Shown here: one piece after another, positions 35,757 through 44,337 of the stretch
Position numbering within the stretch: the first letter of the stretch is position 1
Layout: each line of letters begins with the position of its first letter
Source of the DNA: Methylobacterium sp. 17Sr1-1
Lineage (GTDB): Bacteria; Pseudomonadota; Alphaproteobacteria; Rhizobiales; Beijerinckiaceae
Assembly (NCBI RefSeq): GCF_003173775.1
Contig: NZ_CP029552.1
Span: 2,828,001-2,892,000 of the forward strand
DNA length: 64,000 bases
Direction of reading: 5' to 3'
Translations under genes and position numbers: made by a program
Notes under the pieces: generated by a model
The model's database searches: none
The model's input: only the letters and a program-made list of their open reading frames with translations
Told to the model about the DNA's origin: nothing

Positions 35757-36616
35757 GCGTCTTCGCTCCGGTCGCGGATCTTCTGGGGCAGGTTGTCGAT
35801 GAGCAGGTTCACGCTGATCGTCAGGCTGGCGATGGCGATGAGCGGGAAGATCACCGCCGGCGCGGCGAGGGACAGGCCGCCGATATTCTCCTTCACCAGC
35901 GCCCCCCAATCGGCGTTCGGCGGCTGCACGCCGAGTCCTAGGAAGGACATGCTGGAGAGAAGCAGCACGATGAAGACGAAGCGCAGGCCGAGATCGGCCA
36001 GGACCGGGCCGACGATGCCCGGCAGGATCTCGGCGCGGATGAGATAGCCGAGCCGCTCGCCGCGCACCCGCGCCACGGTGACGTAGTCCATCGCGTTGAC
36101 GTTGACGGCGAGCGCCCGGGCGAAGCGGTAGGACCCGGGAATGTAGATGACGGCGAGCGTCAGGATCAGGACCGGGATCGAGGAGCCGACCGCCGCCACC
36201 AGCACCAGGGCCAGGATCTTGCTCGGGATCGAGATCAGCGCGTCGAGGAAGCGGCTGAGCGCGGCGTCGAAGAACCCGCCGACCACCGCCGCCGCCATGC
36301 CGAGGGTGACGCCGGAAAAGCAGGCGATCGCGACCGCGGCCAGCGAGATCCCCACCGTGTAGCGGGCGCCGAACAGGATGCGCGAGAGCACGTCGCGCCC
36401 GAGATAGTCGGTCCCCATCGGGTAGGCGCCCGAGACCGGCTGGAAGAAGTCGAAGTCGACGATCTCGCCGACCGGGTGGGGCGCGATCAGCGGCGCGATC
36501 ACCGCGACGGCCGCCCAGGCGAGGATCACCAGGAAGGCGACCGCGCCGACCGGGCTGATCCGGTAGCCGAGGCGCCAGCGCCGAGCCGGCCGCGTGCTGG
36601 ACAGGGAGACGCTCAT
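35753..36616 (-). CDS. Peptide/opine-type ABC transporter permease (DppC-like)
   Basis: A 287-residue inner-membrane permease with the DppC layout: an N-terminal hydrophobic segment (VGAVAFLVILAWAAVAVIAPLIAP), then PMGTDYLGRDVLSRILFGARYTVGISLAAV, the conserved start of the BPD_transp_1 domain. The coupling helix region is YVTVARVRGERLGYLIRAEILPGIVGPVLADLGLRF, and SSMSFLGLGVQPPNADWG is typical near the end. ATGA overlaps join it to the genes on both sides. Confidence 0.93.
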   Translation of the reverse strand: MSVSLSSTRPARRWRLGYRISPVGAVAFLVILAWAAVAVIAPLIAPHPVGEIVDFDFFQPVSGAYPMGTDYLGRDVLSRILFGARYTVGISLAAVAIACFSGVTLGMAAAVVGGFFDAALSRFLDALISIPSKILALVLVAAVGSSIPVLILTLAVIYIPGSYRFARALAVNVNAMDYVTVARVRGERLGYLIRAEILPGIVGPVLADLGLRFVFIVLLLSSMSFLGLGVQPPNADWGALVKENIGGLSLAAPAVIFPLIAIASLTISVNLLIDNLPQKIRDRSEDA

Positions 36617-37569
36617 GCGTGGCGCAGCCTCGGGTTGGAGACGATGGTGACGATGTCGGCGACCGTGATCAGCAGCAGGTAGGCGAGGCAGAACACCATC
36701 GCGCAGCCCTGGATCAGCGGCAGGTCGCGGGTCGACACCGCGTCGAGCATCAGCTTGGCGATGCCCGGATAGTTGAAGATCGTCTCGACGATGATGACGC
36801 CGCCCAAGAGGTAGGACAGGGAGAGCGCCACCGCATTGACGATCGGCCCGAGCGCATTCGGCAGGGCGTGGTGCAGCACCATGCGGCGACGCGAGGCGCC
36901 CTTGAGCAGGGCCATCTCGACGTAGGGCGTGTTCAGGGTCTCGATCACGGCGGCCCGCGTCATGCGGATCATCTGCGCAGAGACGACGAAGCTCAGCGTC
37001 AGCACCGGCATCGCATAGGCCTTGAGGAGGCCCCCGATCGTCGTGACGTCGCCGGTCATCGACAGGGCCGGCAGCCAGCCGAGATACACGGCGAAGACGA
37101 TCACCGAGAGGGTCGCGACCATGAATTCCGGCACGGAGATCACCGCGATGGTGAAGACCGCGACGATCCGGTCGACGAGCGTGCCGCGCAGGATGGCGGC
37201 GGTGACCCCTAAGGTCAGCGCGACCGGCACCGAGATCGCCGCCGTCACGCCGGCGAGCTTGAGCGAGTTCGACAGCCGGCCGGCGATCTGCTCGGCGACG
37301 GGGATGTTGTTGACGTAGGAGATACCGAGATCGCCCGTCGCGAGGTTCTTCAGCCAGATCAGGAAGCGCAGGGCGGCGGGCTGGTCGAGATGCATGGCGG
37401 TCCGCAGGCCCTTCACCGCCTCCGGCGTCGCCGCCTGGCCGAGCAGGATCTGCACCACATCCCCCGGCAGGAGCGCGGTCGCGAAGAAGATGACCACGGC
37501 GACGATCAGCAGCGTCACCACCGTGACCACCACGCGGCCCGCGATCATGCGGAGGATGAGAGTGTTCAT
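36613..37569 (-). CDS. Peptide/opine-type ABC transporter permease (DppB-like)
   Basis: A 318-residue permease of the DppB type. MNTLILRMIAGRVVVTVVTLLIVAVVIFFATALLPGD forms the first membrane segment. GDLGISYVNNIPVAEQI is the periplasmic loop. The coupling motif is TPYVEMALLKGASRRRMVLHHALPNALGPIVN, and GGVIIVETIFNYPGIAKLMLDA is near the end. The ATG at 37569 follows GGGAGCG; the open frame upstream is not coding. The permease gene begins 74 bp after the binding-protein gene. Confidence 0.93.
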   Translation of the reverse strand: MNTLILRMIAGRVVVTVVTLLIVAVVIFFATALLPGDVVQILLGQAATPEAVKGLRTAMHLDQPAALRFLIWLKNLATGDLGISYVNNIPVAEQIAGRLSNSLKLAGVTAAISVPVALTLGVTAAILRGTLVDRIVAVFTIAVISVPEFMVATLSVIVFAVYLGWLPALSMTGDVTTIGGLLKAYAMPVLTLSFVVSAQMIRMTRAAVIETLNTPYVEMALLKGASRRRMVLHHALPNALGPIVNAVALSLSYLLGGVIIVETIFNYPGIAKLMLDAVSTRDLPLIQGCAMVFCLAYLLLITVADIVTIVSNPRLRHA

Positions 37570-37643
37570 GGGCGCTCCCGCGCTGGCCGCGACGACGAGG
37601 GCGGTCCCGGGGGCGGCGGACCGCCCCCGGGACCCATGGGTTG

Positions 37644-39254
37644 TTACGCCCCGAACCAGGCGTACTCGGCGAGGCCGTAGGCCATCATGCCGCCGAGCGG
37701 GTTCGCCACCAGCCCCTTCAGCTTGGGCGAGACGCCGTCGAGGTTCGACTGGAAGGCCGGGATGATGGTGCCGGCCTCGTTGGCGACCATCGCCTGCATC
37801 TCGCCGTAGATCTGCTTGCGCTTGGGCATGTCGAGGGCGCCTCTCGCCTCGAGCAGCATCGCGTCGAACCTCTCCGACTTGTAGCGGCTCTCGTTCCACG
37901 GCGCCGCCGACTGGTAGAACTGCGAGAAGATGATGTCCGGGGTCGGGCGGGCGTTGATGTTGCCGAAGCCGACCGCGTCCTTGAGCCAGTGATTCGACCA
38001 GTAGCCGTCCGAGGGGACGCGGTCGATGACGAGGTTCAGCCCGATCTTGCCGCCCGCCTGCTGCAGCACGGCGGCGTAGTCGGCCGAGCTGCTGGCGGCG
38101 TCCGAGGCCACCATGCGGATCTCCGGGCCGAGCAGGCCGGCCTTCTGGAACAGGGACTTCGCCCGCTCCGGATCGAACTCGCGCTGCTTGAGCTCGGCGT
38201 TGAAGTAGGGGCTCCACGGCGGGACCGGCTGGTCGTTGGCGATCTCGGCGAGGCCGCGCAGCACCGACTTCTGGATCACCTGGCGGTTGATCAGGGACTT
38301 GAAGCCCTCGACCACCCCGGCCTTGTCGCCCGGCGCGAGGTCGAGGCGGATGTTGAGGTTGGTGTAGGTGCCGAGCTTGCTGATGAACGGGGCGATCGCC
38401 GGATTGCCCTCGATGATCCGCAGCGAGCGCGGGTTGAGATTGGCGCCGACATGGATGTCGCCGGACAGGACCGCGTTGAGGCGCGCCGACTCGTCCGAAA
38501 TGGCGAAATACTCGAAGGTGTCGAAGTAGGGACCCGACGACTTCCAGTAGTTGGTGTTGCGGGCGACGATCGAGCGGACGCCCGGCTTGAACTCCTTGAG
38601 CACGAACGGCCCGGTGCCGTTGCCCTTGGTGAAGTCGGTGGTGCCGTCGGCCACGATCATGAAGTGGTGCAGGGCCAGGATCGTCGGCAGGTCGGCATTG
38701 GCGGCCGTGAGCGTGATCGTCGCCGTCAGGTCGTCGGCGGCGGTGACGTCGGCGAACTGCTTGGCGATGGTGGCGACCTTCGAGCCGGTGGCCGGATCGA
38801 GGTGGCGCTTCAGCGAGTAGACCACGTCCTTGGCGGTCAGGCTCTTGCCGTCGTGGAAGGTCACGCCCTTGCGCAACTTGACGGTCCAGGTCTTCGCGTC
38901 GGCGCTCTCGACGCTGTCGGCCAGCTCCATCGTCAGCTGGCCGGCGCCGTTGATGTAGGTCAGCCGGTTGTAGAGGGCGCAGCAGCGGGTGTAGTCGGTG
39001 GCGTTGGAGGCCTTGGCCGGGTCGAGGGTGTCGGCGGTCGAGGCCGAGAAGCCCGCGATCTTGAGGTGGCCGCCCTTGATCGGCTCGGCGGCGAGCGCCG
39101 CGCCGGCGCGGCCGAGAATCGCGGTGCCGGCCGAGAGGGCGACACCGCCCGCCAGCATCATCCTGAGCAATTCGCGCCGGTCGGCGCCGCGCCGGATGGC
39201 GGTCTCGACCATCGCGTCGTCACCGGGAGTCCAGTTGGCCATCCTGTCGCTCAT
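37644..39254 (-). CDS. Peptide/opine-type ABC transporter substrate-binding protein
   Basis: A 536-residue SBP_bac_5 protein. An N-terminal Tat-like leader (DRRELLRMMLAGGVALSAGTAILG) ends near ALAAEPIKGG. The mature fold shows KTWTVKLRKGVTFHDGKSLTAKDVVYSLKRHLD, TGPFVLKEFKPGVRSIVARNTNYWK and the C-terminal PFxx-type lobe. These proteins bind peptides, opines or other amino compounds. The ATG at 39254 is preceded by AGGAGACTT. First gene of the operon; a 1.1-kb noncoding stretch lies upstream. Confidence 0.92.
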   Translation of the reverse strand: MSDRMANWTPGDDAMVETAIRRGADRRELLRMMLAGGVALSAGTAILGRAGAALAAEPIKGGHLKIAGFSASTADTLDPAKASNATDYTRCCALYNRLTYINGAGQLTMELADSVESADAKTWTVKLRKGVTFHDGKSLTAKDVVYSLKRHLDPATGSKVATIAKQFADVTAADDLTATITLTAANADLPTILALHHFMIVADGTTDFTKGNGTGPFVLKEFKPGVRSIVARNTNYWKSSGPYFDTFEYFAISDESARLNAVLSGDIHVGANLNPRSLRIIEGNPAIAPFISKLGTYTNLNIRLDLAPGDKAGVVEGFKSLINRQVIQKSVLRGLAEIANDQPVPPWSPYFNAELKQREFDPERAKSLFQKAGLLGPEIRMVASDAASSSADYAAVLQQAGGKIGLNLVIDRVPSDGYWSNHWLKDAVGFGNINARPTPDIIFSQFYQSAAPWNESRYKSERFDAMLLEARGALDMPKRKQIYGEMQAMVANEAGTIIPAFQSNLDGVSPKLKGLVANPLGGMMAYGLAEYAWFGA

Positions 39255-40139
39255 CGCAAGTCTCCTGGTGCGACGGTGATCCGTCGTCGGCTTGAAAGAT
39301 CGGGACGCTCTTCGCGTCGATGCGGGCCACATCCCGCGACGACGGTCGTGACGAGGACGCGAACGGACCGGGAGTTCACGAGCCCTGGCAAGAGCCCGGG
39401 ACGCGGGCGACATCCGGTCTCGCGGGCCGTGACGCTCCTATCGTGCCGCTCCGCGCCTGCGGCGGGAGGGCCGCCCGACGCCGCCGGCGATCCGGGCGGC
39501 GGCGGGTGAAATTCCGCGGATGGCGCAATGTCCGTGCCATCCGATCCCGTCCGGCGCCCTCACCCTCCGGAGGATCGAGGCCCGGCCCGGCTCTCAATGG
39601 AAGCAGTGTGGCGGATCCGCCTCGCGGTTTGCACCGAAACGACGGAGGGGGACGGCACAAAATTCCGAATCTTCGGTCCCGGCAAAATTTATGCGGCGGG
39701 TCGCCGCGCGCCGCTCCGGCGACGACCCGGCATGTCCGGCTCTGTTACAGCTTGGGCGGTGCGGGGCGTCGTGCAGTCGAGGGCGAGGTGACGTTTTTGT
39801 TTTGGCAGAACAGAGGGGGCGTGCAGCTCCGCATCGACTGGCGTGAGCGCCGGATCGGGGACGACCGCTTCCGGCCGGCGGCGTTCCTCTACGGATCCGG
39901 GGCGGAGCCATTTGTGGAACGCGGCGAGCGGGGGATGTCCGGTCTCGTCGGAATGGCGGGCCGCGCGGATCGCTGGTCCCGGCGACGCGCCGGCGATGCC
40001 GGGGGCGAGGGGCGATGCGCAACAATCTGCTGCGGTCGCAACCTCTGCCCTGAGCCGCTCACTCCCATCCGATTGAAGCCGCCATGCCAGAACCCTTCCC
40101 CCTCTGCAAAGGGCTGTCTGGGGAAAGGAGATGGCGCGT
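39255..40139. other. Noncoding interval upstream of the peptide-transporter operon
   Basis: About 0.9 kb without a supportable gene. Short A+T-rich patches such as CACAAAATTCCGAATC (39656-39671) and GCAAAATTTATG (39682-39693) could be promoter elements. A GTG frame from 39788 looked coding for about 50 codons but continues straight into the family 2 repeat. Confidence 0.4.
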
Positions 40140-40329
40140 CTCCCCTCTCCCGTTTGGGAGAGGGGCCGGGGGGATCGAAGATCCCGCGTGAGGGTGGCTC
40201 GGCTTCAGGATGAAGCTTGGACCGTAGAGCTGCGCAGCTCTACGGTTCAGGGTCATTGCGGCACCCGAGCCACCCTGCGCGATCTTCGATCGCCCCCACC
40301 CCTCTCCCAAACGGGAGCGGGGATCCCGC
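40140..40329. repeat. Palindromic repeat, family 2, with a perfect 26-bp core palindrome
   Basis: Outer hairpins CCCCTCTCCCGTTTGGGAGA and CCCTCTCCCAAACGGGAG pair with each other. A second layer (GATCGAAGATCCCGCGTGAG against GCGCGATCTTCGATC) and a perfect palindrome at 40221-40246 (ACCGTAGAGCTGCGCAGCTC, then TACGGT) complete a three-tier cruciform-like element. Confidence 0.88.
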
Positions 40330-40410
40330 GCTTGATTTTCGGAAAAATTTCGCCCGGGCAGCCCTGCACCTGCAAAGAATGGAAAAGTTTCCCCCGGCCA
40401 GCCAGACACG

Positions 40411-40433
40411 AAAAAGGCGGCCTCCCGGCCGCC
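40411..40433 (-). terminator. Rho-independent terminator of the cupin gene
   Basis: Minus strand: GGCGGCC, loop GGGA, GGCCGCC, then TTTTT. A perfect 7-bp G+C stem with a five-T run, 37 nt after the cupin stop codon. Confidence 0.88.
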
Positions 40434-40470
40434 TCACCCATTCCCGACGATATGCTGCGTCAGTTCCTGC

Positions 40471-40827
40471 TCACTCGTAGACGCAGACGTAGATCTTGCG
40501 CACCGTCTCGATCGTGCGCCAGATGCCGACGAAGCCGGGCTTCATCACGAAGCTGTCGCCGGCCCGGTAGGTCCGGGTCTCGCCGCCCGTCTCCTCGATC
40601 TCGACCAGGCCGGAGAGGATGTGGCAGAACTCGAAGGTGGTGCCCTTGATCGAGTGGGTCTCGCCCGGGGTCGCCTCCCAGATGCCGGTCTTGATCATCC
40701 CGTCCCGGGTGTCGTCCTGCGCCCAGGTCTTGAAGGCCGGCGAGCCCGCGATCAGGCGCTCGGGCAGCGGCAGGGCCTCCTTGGGGGGAAAGCGCGGATC
40801 GGTGTCGAGGGTGACGAGAAGGCTCAT
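40471..40827 (-). CDS. Cupin protein (DUF861/EutQ-like)
   Basis: A 118-residue cupin of the cupin_3 (DUF861) type. The sequence has TGIWEATPGETHSIKGTTFEFCHILSGLVEIEE (47-79) and GDSFVMKPGFVGIWRTIETVRKIYV (90-114), the two barrel motifs of this family. The usual metal-ligand histidines of ordinary cupins are partly replaced, as is normal for DUF861. The ATG at 40827 follows CAGGAGA. It ends at a clear terminator. It is divergent from a GNAT pair and an amine oxidase/ALDH pair, so a role in amine catabolism is plausible but not shown. Confidence 0.87.
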   Translation of the reverse strand: MSLLVTLDTDPRFPPKEALPLPERLIAGSPAFKTWAQDDTRDGMIKTGIWEATPGETHSIKGTTFEFCHILSGLVEIEETGGETRTYRAGDSFVMKPGFVGIWRTIETVRKIYVCVYE

Positions 40828-41143
40828 GCCGGTCTCCTGGGCTTGTAGGGTGTCGGGATCCGCGGCCGCGCCGGTCGCCGGCGGCAAGCGGATCGACGCG
40901 GAAGACCGGCGGCGCAGAGCCGGCTTCCCCTTGAACCGGCACGAGCTTAACGGCGGGAACCCGGGGCTCCTGCCGTAAACCGGGAGGCTTCGGTCGAAAA
41001 TTCCGAAGACCGCCCGATCTCCAGCGGAATTGTCGGCGCAGTCCGGGTCATTGTGTGGCGAGCGGTGGCGCCATGGCGGTGCGGCGCGGGCCTCGAGCCC
41101 GACGTGTCGCCCGCACGGCGCCGGCCGGCAAGGAGAGGATGTG
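40828..41143. other. Divergent promoter region between cupin and GNAT genes
   Basis: About 315 bp with no gene. An inverted repeat CTTCGG (40988-40993) ... CCGAAG (41003-41008) encloses an A+T-rich centre TCGAAAATT, a plausible regulator site. Confidence 0.4.
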
Positions 41144-42031
41144 GTGACGACGCCCCCCAACACGATGCGGCTGAAGTCCTTCGAACTCGCCACGCAGGAC
41201 ATCGCCACCGTCGACGTGGAAGCGCTCCACGGCCTGTCCCTCGGGGTCGAGTGGCCGCATCGCCCGGGCGACTGGGAGGCCCTGCGGGCCCTCGGGCACG
41301 GCGTCGCCGCCATCGACGAGATCGGCCGCGTCTTCGGCTCGGCGATGTGGTTTCCCCACGGCGAGAATTGCGCGACGATCGGCATGGTCATCACCTCGCC
41401 GCGGCTCCAGACCCATGGCGGCGGGCGCTGGATGATGGAGCGCATCCTCCGGCAATGCGGCGAGCGCCGGCTGATCCTGAACTCGACCCGCGCCGCCTAT
41501 CGCCTCTACGTCTCGCTCGGCTTCGAGCCGCAGGCCACCGTCTACCAGTGCCAGGGCCACGCGACGCCGGCGGCCGCGCCCCTGCCCGGCCTCGCCGACG
41601 CGGTCGAGGTGCTCGCGCCGGCCGATCTCGACGAAGTCGCGGCGCTCGACGCGGCCGGTTTCGGCGCCGAACGCCCCCGGCTGATGGCGCAGCTCGCCCG
41701 GACCGCCGAGATCCGCGGCCTGCGGTGCGACGGGCGCCTGGTGGGCTACGCCATGCGCCGGGCGTTCGGGCGCGGCCTGGTCATCGGCCCGGTCGTGGCG
41801 CAGGGCGAGGAGGAGGCCGCGGCGCTGGTCGCCAGCCTGCTCGCCGGCCTCGACGGTCAATTCGTCCGCCTCGACACCCGGCAGGAGACGGGACCCTTGC
41901 GCAGCTACCTCGAGGCGGCGGGCCTGCGCCTGTTCGACACGGTGCGGACGCTGACCCGCGGCGCCCCGCTCCCCACGGTCGAGCCCGGGCGCCCCGGCGT
42001 CTACGGGCTGGCGGCGCACGCCCTGAGCTAG
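41144..42031 (+). CDS. GNAT-family acetyltransferase with C-terminal Acetyltransf_18 domain (first of tandem pair)
   Basis: About 295 residues in two parts. The N-terminal GNAT domain reads FGSAMWFPHGENCATIGMVITSPRLQTHGGGRWMMERIL, with the acetyl-CoA loop, then LILNSTRAAYRLYVSLGFEP. The C-terminal domain has RAFGRGLVIGPVVAQ and LDGQFVRLDTRQETGP. The next gene has the same two-domain plan and clear similarity, so they arose by tandem duplication. Start: GTG at 41144, 8 nt after AGGAG; a second GTG at 41141 and an ATG at 41165 are alternatives. Substrate unknown. Confidence 0.78.
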   Translation: MTTPPNTMRLKSFELATQDIATVDVEALHGLSLGVEWPHRPGDWEALRALGHGVAAIDEIGRVFGSAMWFPHGENCATIGMVITSPRLQTHGGGRWMMERILRQCGERRLILNSTRAAYRLYVSLGFEPQATVYQCQGHATPAAAPLPGLADAVEVLAPADLDEVAALDAAGFGAERPRLMAQLARTAEIRGLRCDGRLVGYAMRRAFGRGLVIGPVVAQGEEEAAALVASLLAGLDGQFVRLDTRQETGPLRSYLEAAGLRLFDTVRTLTRGAPLPTVEPGRPGVYGLAAHALS

Positions 42032-42137
42032 ACCGGGCGAATACACTCCTCGAAGTCCGTCGCGCACGGCGCGGACCGCCCTCCCCGACGGGCGGAGGCC
42101 GCGTCGCGCGCGCCCCATCGACCGGGACAAACCTGCC

Positions 42138-43007
42138 ATGGACACCGCAACCCTCCCGGACCACCGGACCGCGGCCGACCCAGTCGCCCTTGTGCCGTTC
42201 GCGCCCGCGCACCTGCCCGGCGCGCTCGCGCTATCGCGAGAAATGTCCTGGCCCTACCGGCTCGAGGATTGGGACTTCGCCCTGCGGGTCGGCCGCGGCT
42301 TCGCCCTGGAGCGCGACGGCGCGGTGATCGGCACGGCGGCCTGGTTCCCCGACGAGGCGGACCACGCCACGATCGGCATGATCATCGTCGCGGGTGCGGC
42401 CCAGGGGCGGGGCTACGGGACGCGGCTGGTGGAGGCGCTGCTCGGCGCGGCCGGCCCCCGGACCCTGCTCCTCAACTCGACCGCCGAGGGCCGCGCGCTC
42501 TACGCGCGCTACGGCTTTCAGCCGGCCGGCACCGTCCGGCAGCACCAGGGCCCGTACCGGCACCGCGGCGCGGCCGCGCCGGATCCGGACCTGCGGGCGA
42601 TGGCGCTGGGCGACCTCGGAGCGATCGCGGCGCTCGACCGGGCGGCGACCGGCTTCGCGCGGCGCCCGCTGCTGGAGCGCCTAATCGCAGCCGGCGAGGG
42701 CCGGGTGCTCCTGCGCGACGGCGCGCCGGCGGCTTACGCGATCACCCGGCCCTTCGGCCGCGGCCACGTGATCGGCCCGGTCGTCGCCGGCAGCCCGGAC
42801 GAGGCGCGCCGCCTGATCGCAGCGTCGCTCGCCCGGCTCGACGGCCAGTTCGTGCGGATCGACGTCCCGGAGGGGGCCGGGCTCTCGCCGTGGCTCACCG
42901 GGAACGGCCTGCCGCAGGTCGGCGACGCCCTCACCATGGTGCGCGGCGCTCTCCCGCCGGCCGGGCCGGCGCGCCTCTTCGCCCTCGCCAACCAGTCGTT
43001 CCATTAG
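42138..43007 (+). CDS. GNAT-family acetyltransferase with C-terminal Acetyltransf_18 domain (second of tandem pair)
   Basis: A 289-residue paralogue of the preceding gene. The N-terminal domain has AAWFPDEADHATIGMIIVAGAAQGRGYGTRLVEALL, a better-preserved acetyl-CoA loop (QGRGYGTR), and LLLNSTAEGRALYARYGFQP. The C-terminal domain has RPFGRGHVIGPVVAGSPDEARRLI and LDGQFVRIDVPEGAGLSPWL. It lies 52 bp before the oxidase gene. The pair may acetylate an amine handled by the adjacent oxidase and dehydrogenase; this is inference only. Confidence 0.85.
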   Translation: MDTATLPDHRTAADPVALVPFAPAHLPGALALSREMSWPYRLEDWDFALRVGRGFALERDGAVIGTAAWFPDEADHATIGMIIVAGAAQGRGYGTRLVEALLGAAGPRTLLLNSTAEGRALYARYGFQPAGTVRQHQGPYRHRGAAAPDPDLRAMALGDLGAIAALDRAATGFARRPLLERLIAAGEGRVLLRDGAPAAYAITRPFGRGHVIGPVVAGSPDEARRLIAASLARLDGQFVRIDVPEGAGLSPWLTGNGLPQVGDALTMVRGALPPAGPARLFALANQSFH

Positions 43008-43059
43008 CGCGACGCGAAAAGCCCTCGCCCCTCCCGACCTCGAATCTCCCGGTGCCGCT

Positions 43060-44337
43060 ATGAAGCTCACATCCTATTGGCTGGACACGTCGAACCCGTT
43101 CACGGGCGGCGCCACGGGGCCGGTCGAGGGCACGTGCGACGTCGCGGTGATCGGCGGCGGCCTGACCGGGTCCTCCGCCGCCCTGGCGCTCGCCAAGAAG
43201 GGCGCCCGCGTCGTCCTGCTGGAGGCCGACGTGATCGGCGGCGCCGCGTCCGGCCGCAACGGCGGCATGTGCAACAACGGCTTCGCGCAGGACTACGCCA
43301 CCCTCTCGGGCAAGCTCGGCCAGGAGGCCGCCAACACGCTCTACCGCGCCTTCGATGCCGGGGTCGACACGGTCGAGCGGCTGGTGCGGGAGGAAGGGAT
43401 CGATTGCAGCTTCGCCCGGGTCGGCAAGATCAAGCTCGCGGCGAAGCCCGAGCACTACGACAAGCTGGCGCGCAGCCAGGAGCTGCTCGCCGCGACCGTC
43501 GATCCGGACACCGAGATGGTCAGCCGCGCCGACCTCCCCGCCGAGATCGGGTCGCAGCGCTATTACGGCGGCCTGATCTACCGCAAGAGCGCGGCCCTGC
43601 ATGTCGGGCGCTTCGTCCGGGGACTCGCCGAGGCCGCCGCCCGGCGCGGCGTCGCGGTCCACGAGCGCACGCCGATGACCAGCCTGAAGGCCGCACCGGG
43701 CGGCGGCCACCTCGTCGGCACGCCGAAGGGCACGGTGCGGGCGCGTCAGGTGCTGCTCGCCAGCGGCATCTCGCAGGCCGGGCCGCTCGGCTGGGTGCGC
43801 CGGCGCATCGTGCCGGTCGGCGCCTTCCTGATCGCCACCGAGCCGCTGCCCGTCGCGATGCTCGACCGGATGACCCCGCGCCGCCGCAACGCCACCGACA
43901 CCAAGAACCTCGTCAACTACTTCCGCACCACGCCCGACAACCGGCTGCTCTTCGGCGGCCGCGCCCGCTTCGCGGTCTCGAACCCGGCCTCGGACGAGAA
44001 GAGCGGCGAGATCCTGCGCGCCGCCCTGCACGACGTCTTCCCCGAGCTGAAGGACGTGCGGATCGACTATTGCTGGGGCGGCATGGTCGACATGACCCGC
44101 GACCGCCTCCCCCGGGCCGGCGAGCGCGACGGGGTCTACTACTCGATGGGCTACAGCGGCCACGGCACCCAGATGTCGACCCTGATGGGCACCATCATGG
44201 CCGAGGTGATGGACGGGCGCGCCGAGCTGAATCCCTGGGGCGGCTTCGCCTGGCCGGCGATCCCGGGCCATTTCGGCCCGCCCTGGTTCCTGCCGGTGAT
44301 CGGCGCCTATTACCGCCTCAAGGACCGTTTCCAATGA
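43060..44337 (+). CDS. FAD-dependent amine oxidase, PuuB-like (DAO family)
   Basis: A 425-residue flavoprotein. The FAD motif is DVAVIGGGLTGSSAALALAKKGARVVLLEA (27-56), followed by SGRNGGMCNNGFAQD, the signature of gamma-glutamylputrescine oxidase-like enzymes. The C-terminus has WGGMVDMTRDRLPRAGERDGVYYSMGYSGHGTQMSTLMG, including the conserved GYSGHG loop. It probably oxidises a primary amine to an aldehyde. The ALDH gene overlaps by ATGA, so the aldehyde is likely handed to it. Start: ATG at 43060. Confidence 0.88.
   Translation: MKLTSYWLDTSNPFTGGATGPVEGTCDVAVIGGGLTGSSAALALAKKGARVVLLEADVIGGAASGRNGGMCNNGFAQDYATLSGKLGQEAANTLYRAFDAGVDTVERLVREEGIDCSFARVGKIKLAAKPEHYDKLARSQELLAATVDPDTEMVSRADLPAEIGSQRYYGGLIYRKSAALHVGRFVRGLAEAAARRGVAVHERTPMTSLKAAPGGGHLVGTPKGTVRARQVLLASGISQAGPLGWVRRRIVPVGAFLIATEPLPVAMLDRMTPRRRNATDTKNLVNYFRTTPDNRLLFGGRARFAVSNPASDEKSGEILRAALHDVFPELKDVRIDYCWGGMVDMTRDRLPRAGERDGVYYSMGYSGHGTQMSTLMGTIMAEVMDGRAELNPWGGFAWPAIPGHFGPPWFLPVIGAYYRLKDRFQ

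Noticed and set aside
39788..40213. Possible GTG-started gene reading VTFLFWQNRGG...
   Set aside because: Looks coding for about 50 codons but then runs into the family 2 repeat and has no homology I recognise.
43077..44333. Frame upstream of and continuous with the aldehyde dehydrogenase
   Set aside because: It is an out-of-frame reading of the PuuB-like oxidase gene; ALDH homology starts at the ATGA overlap at 44334.
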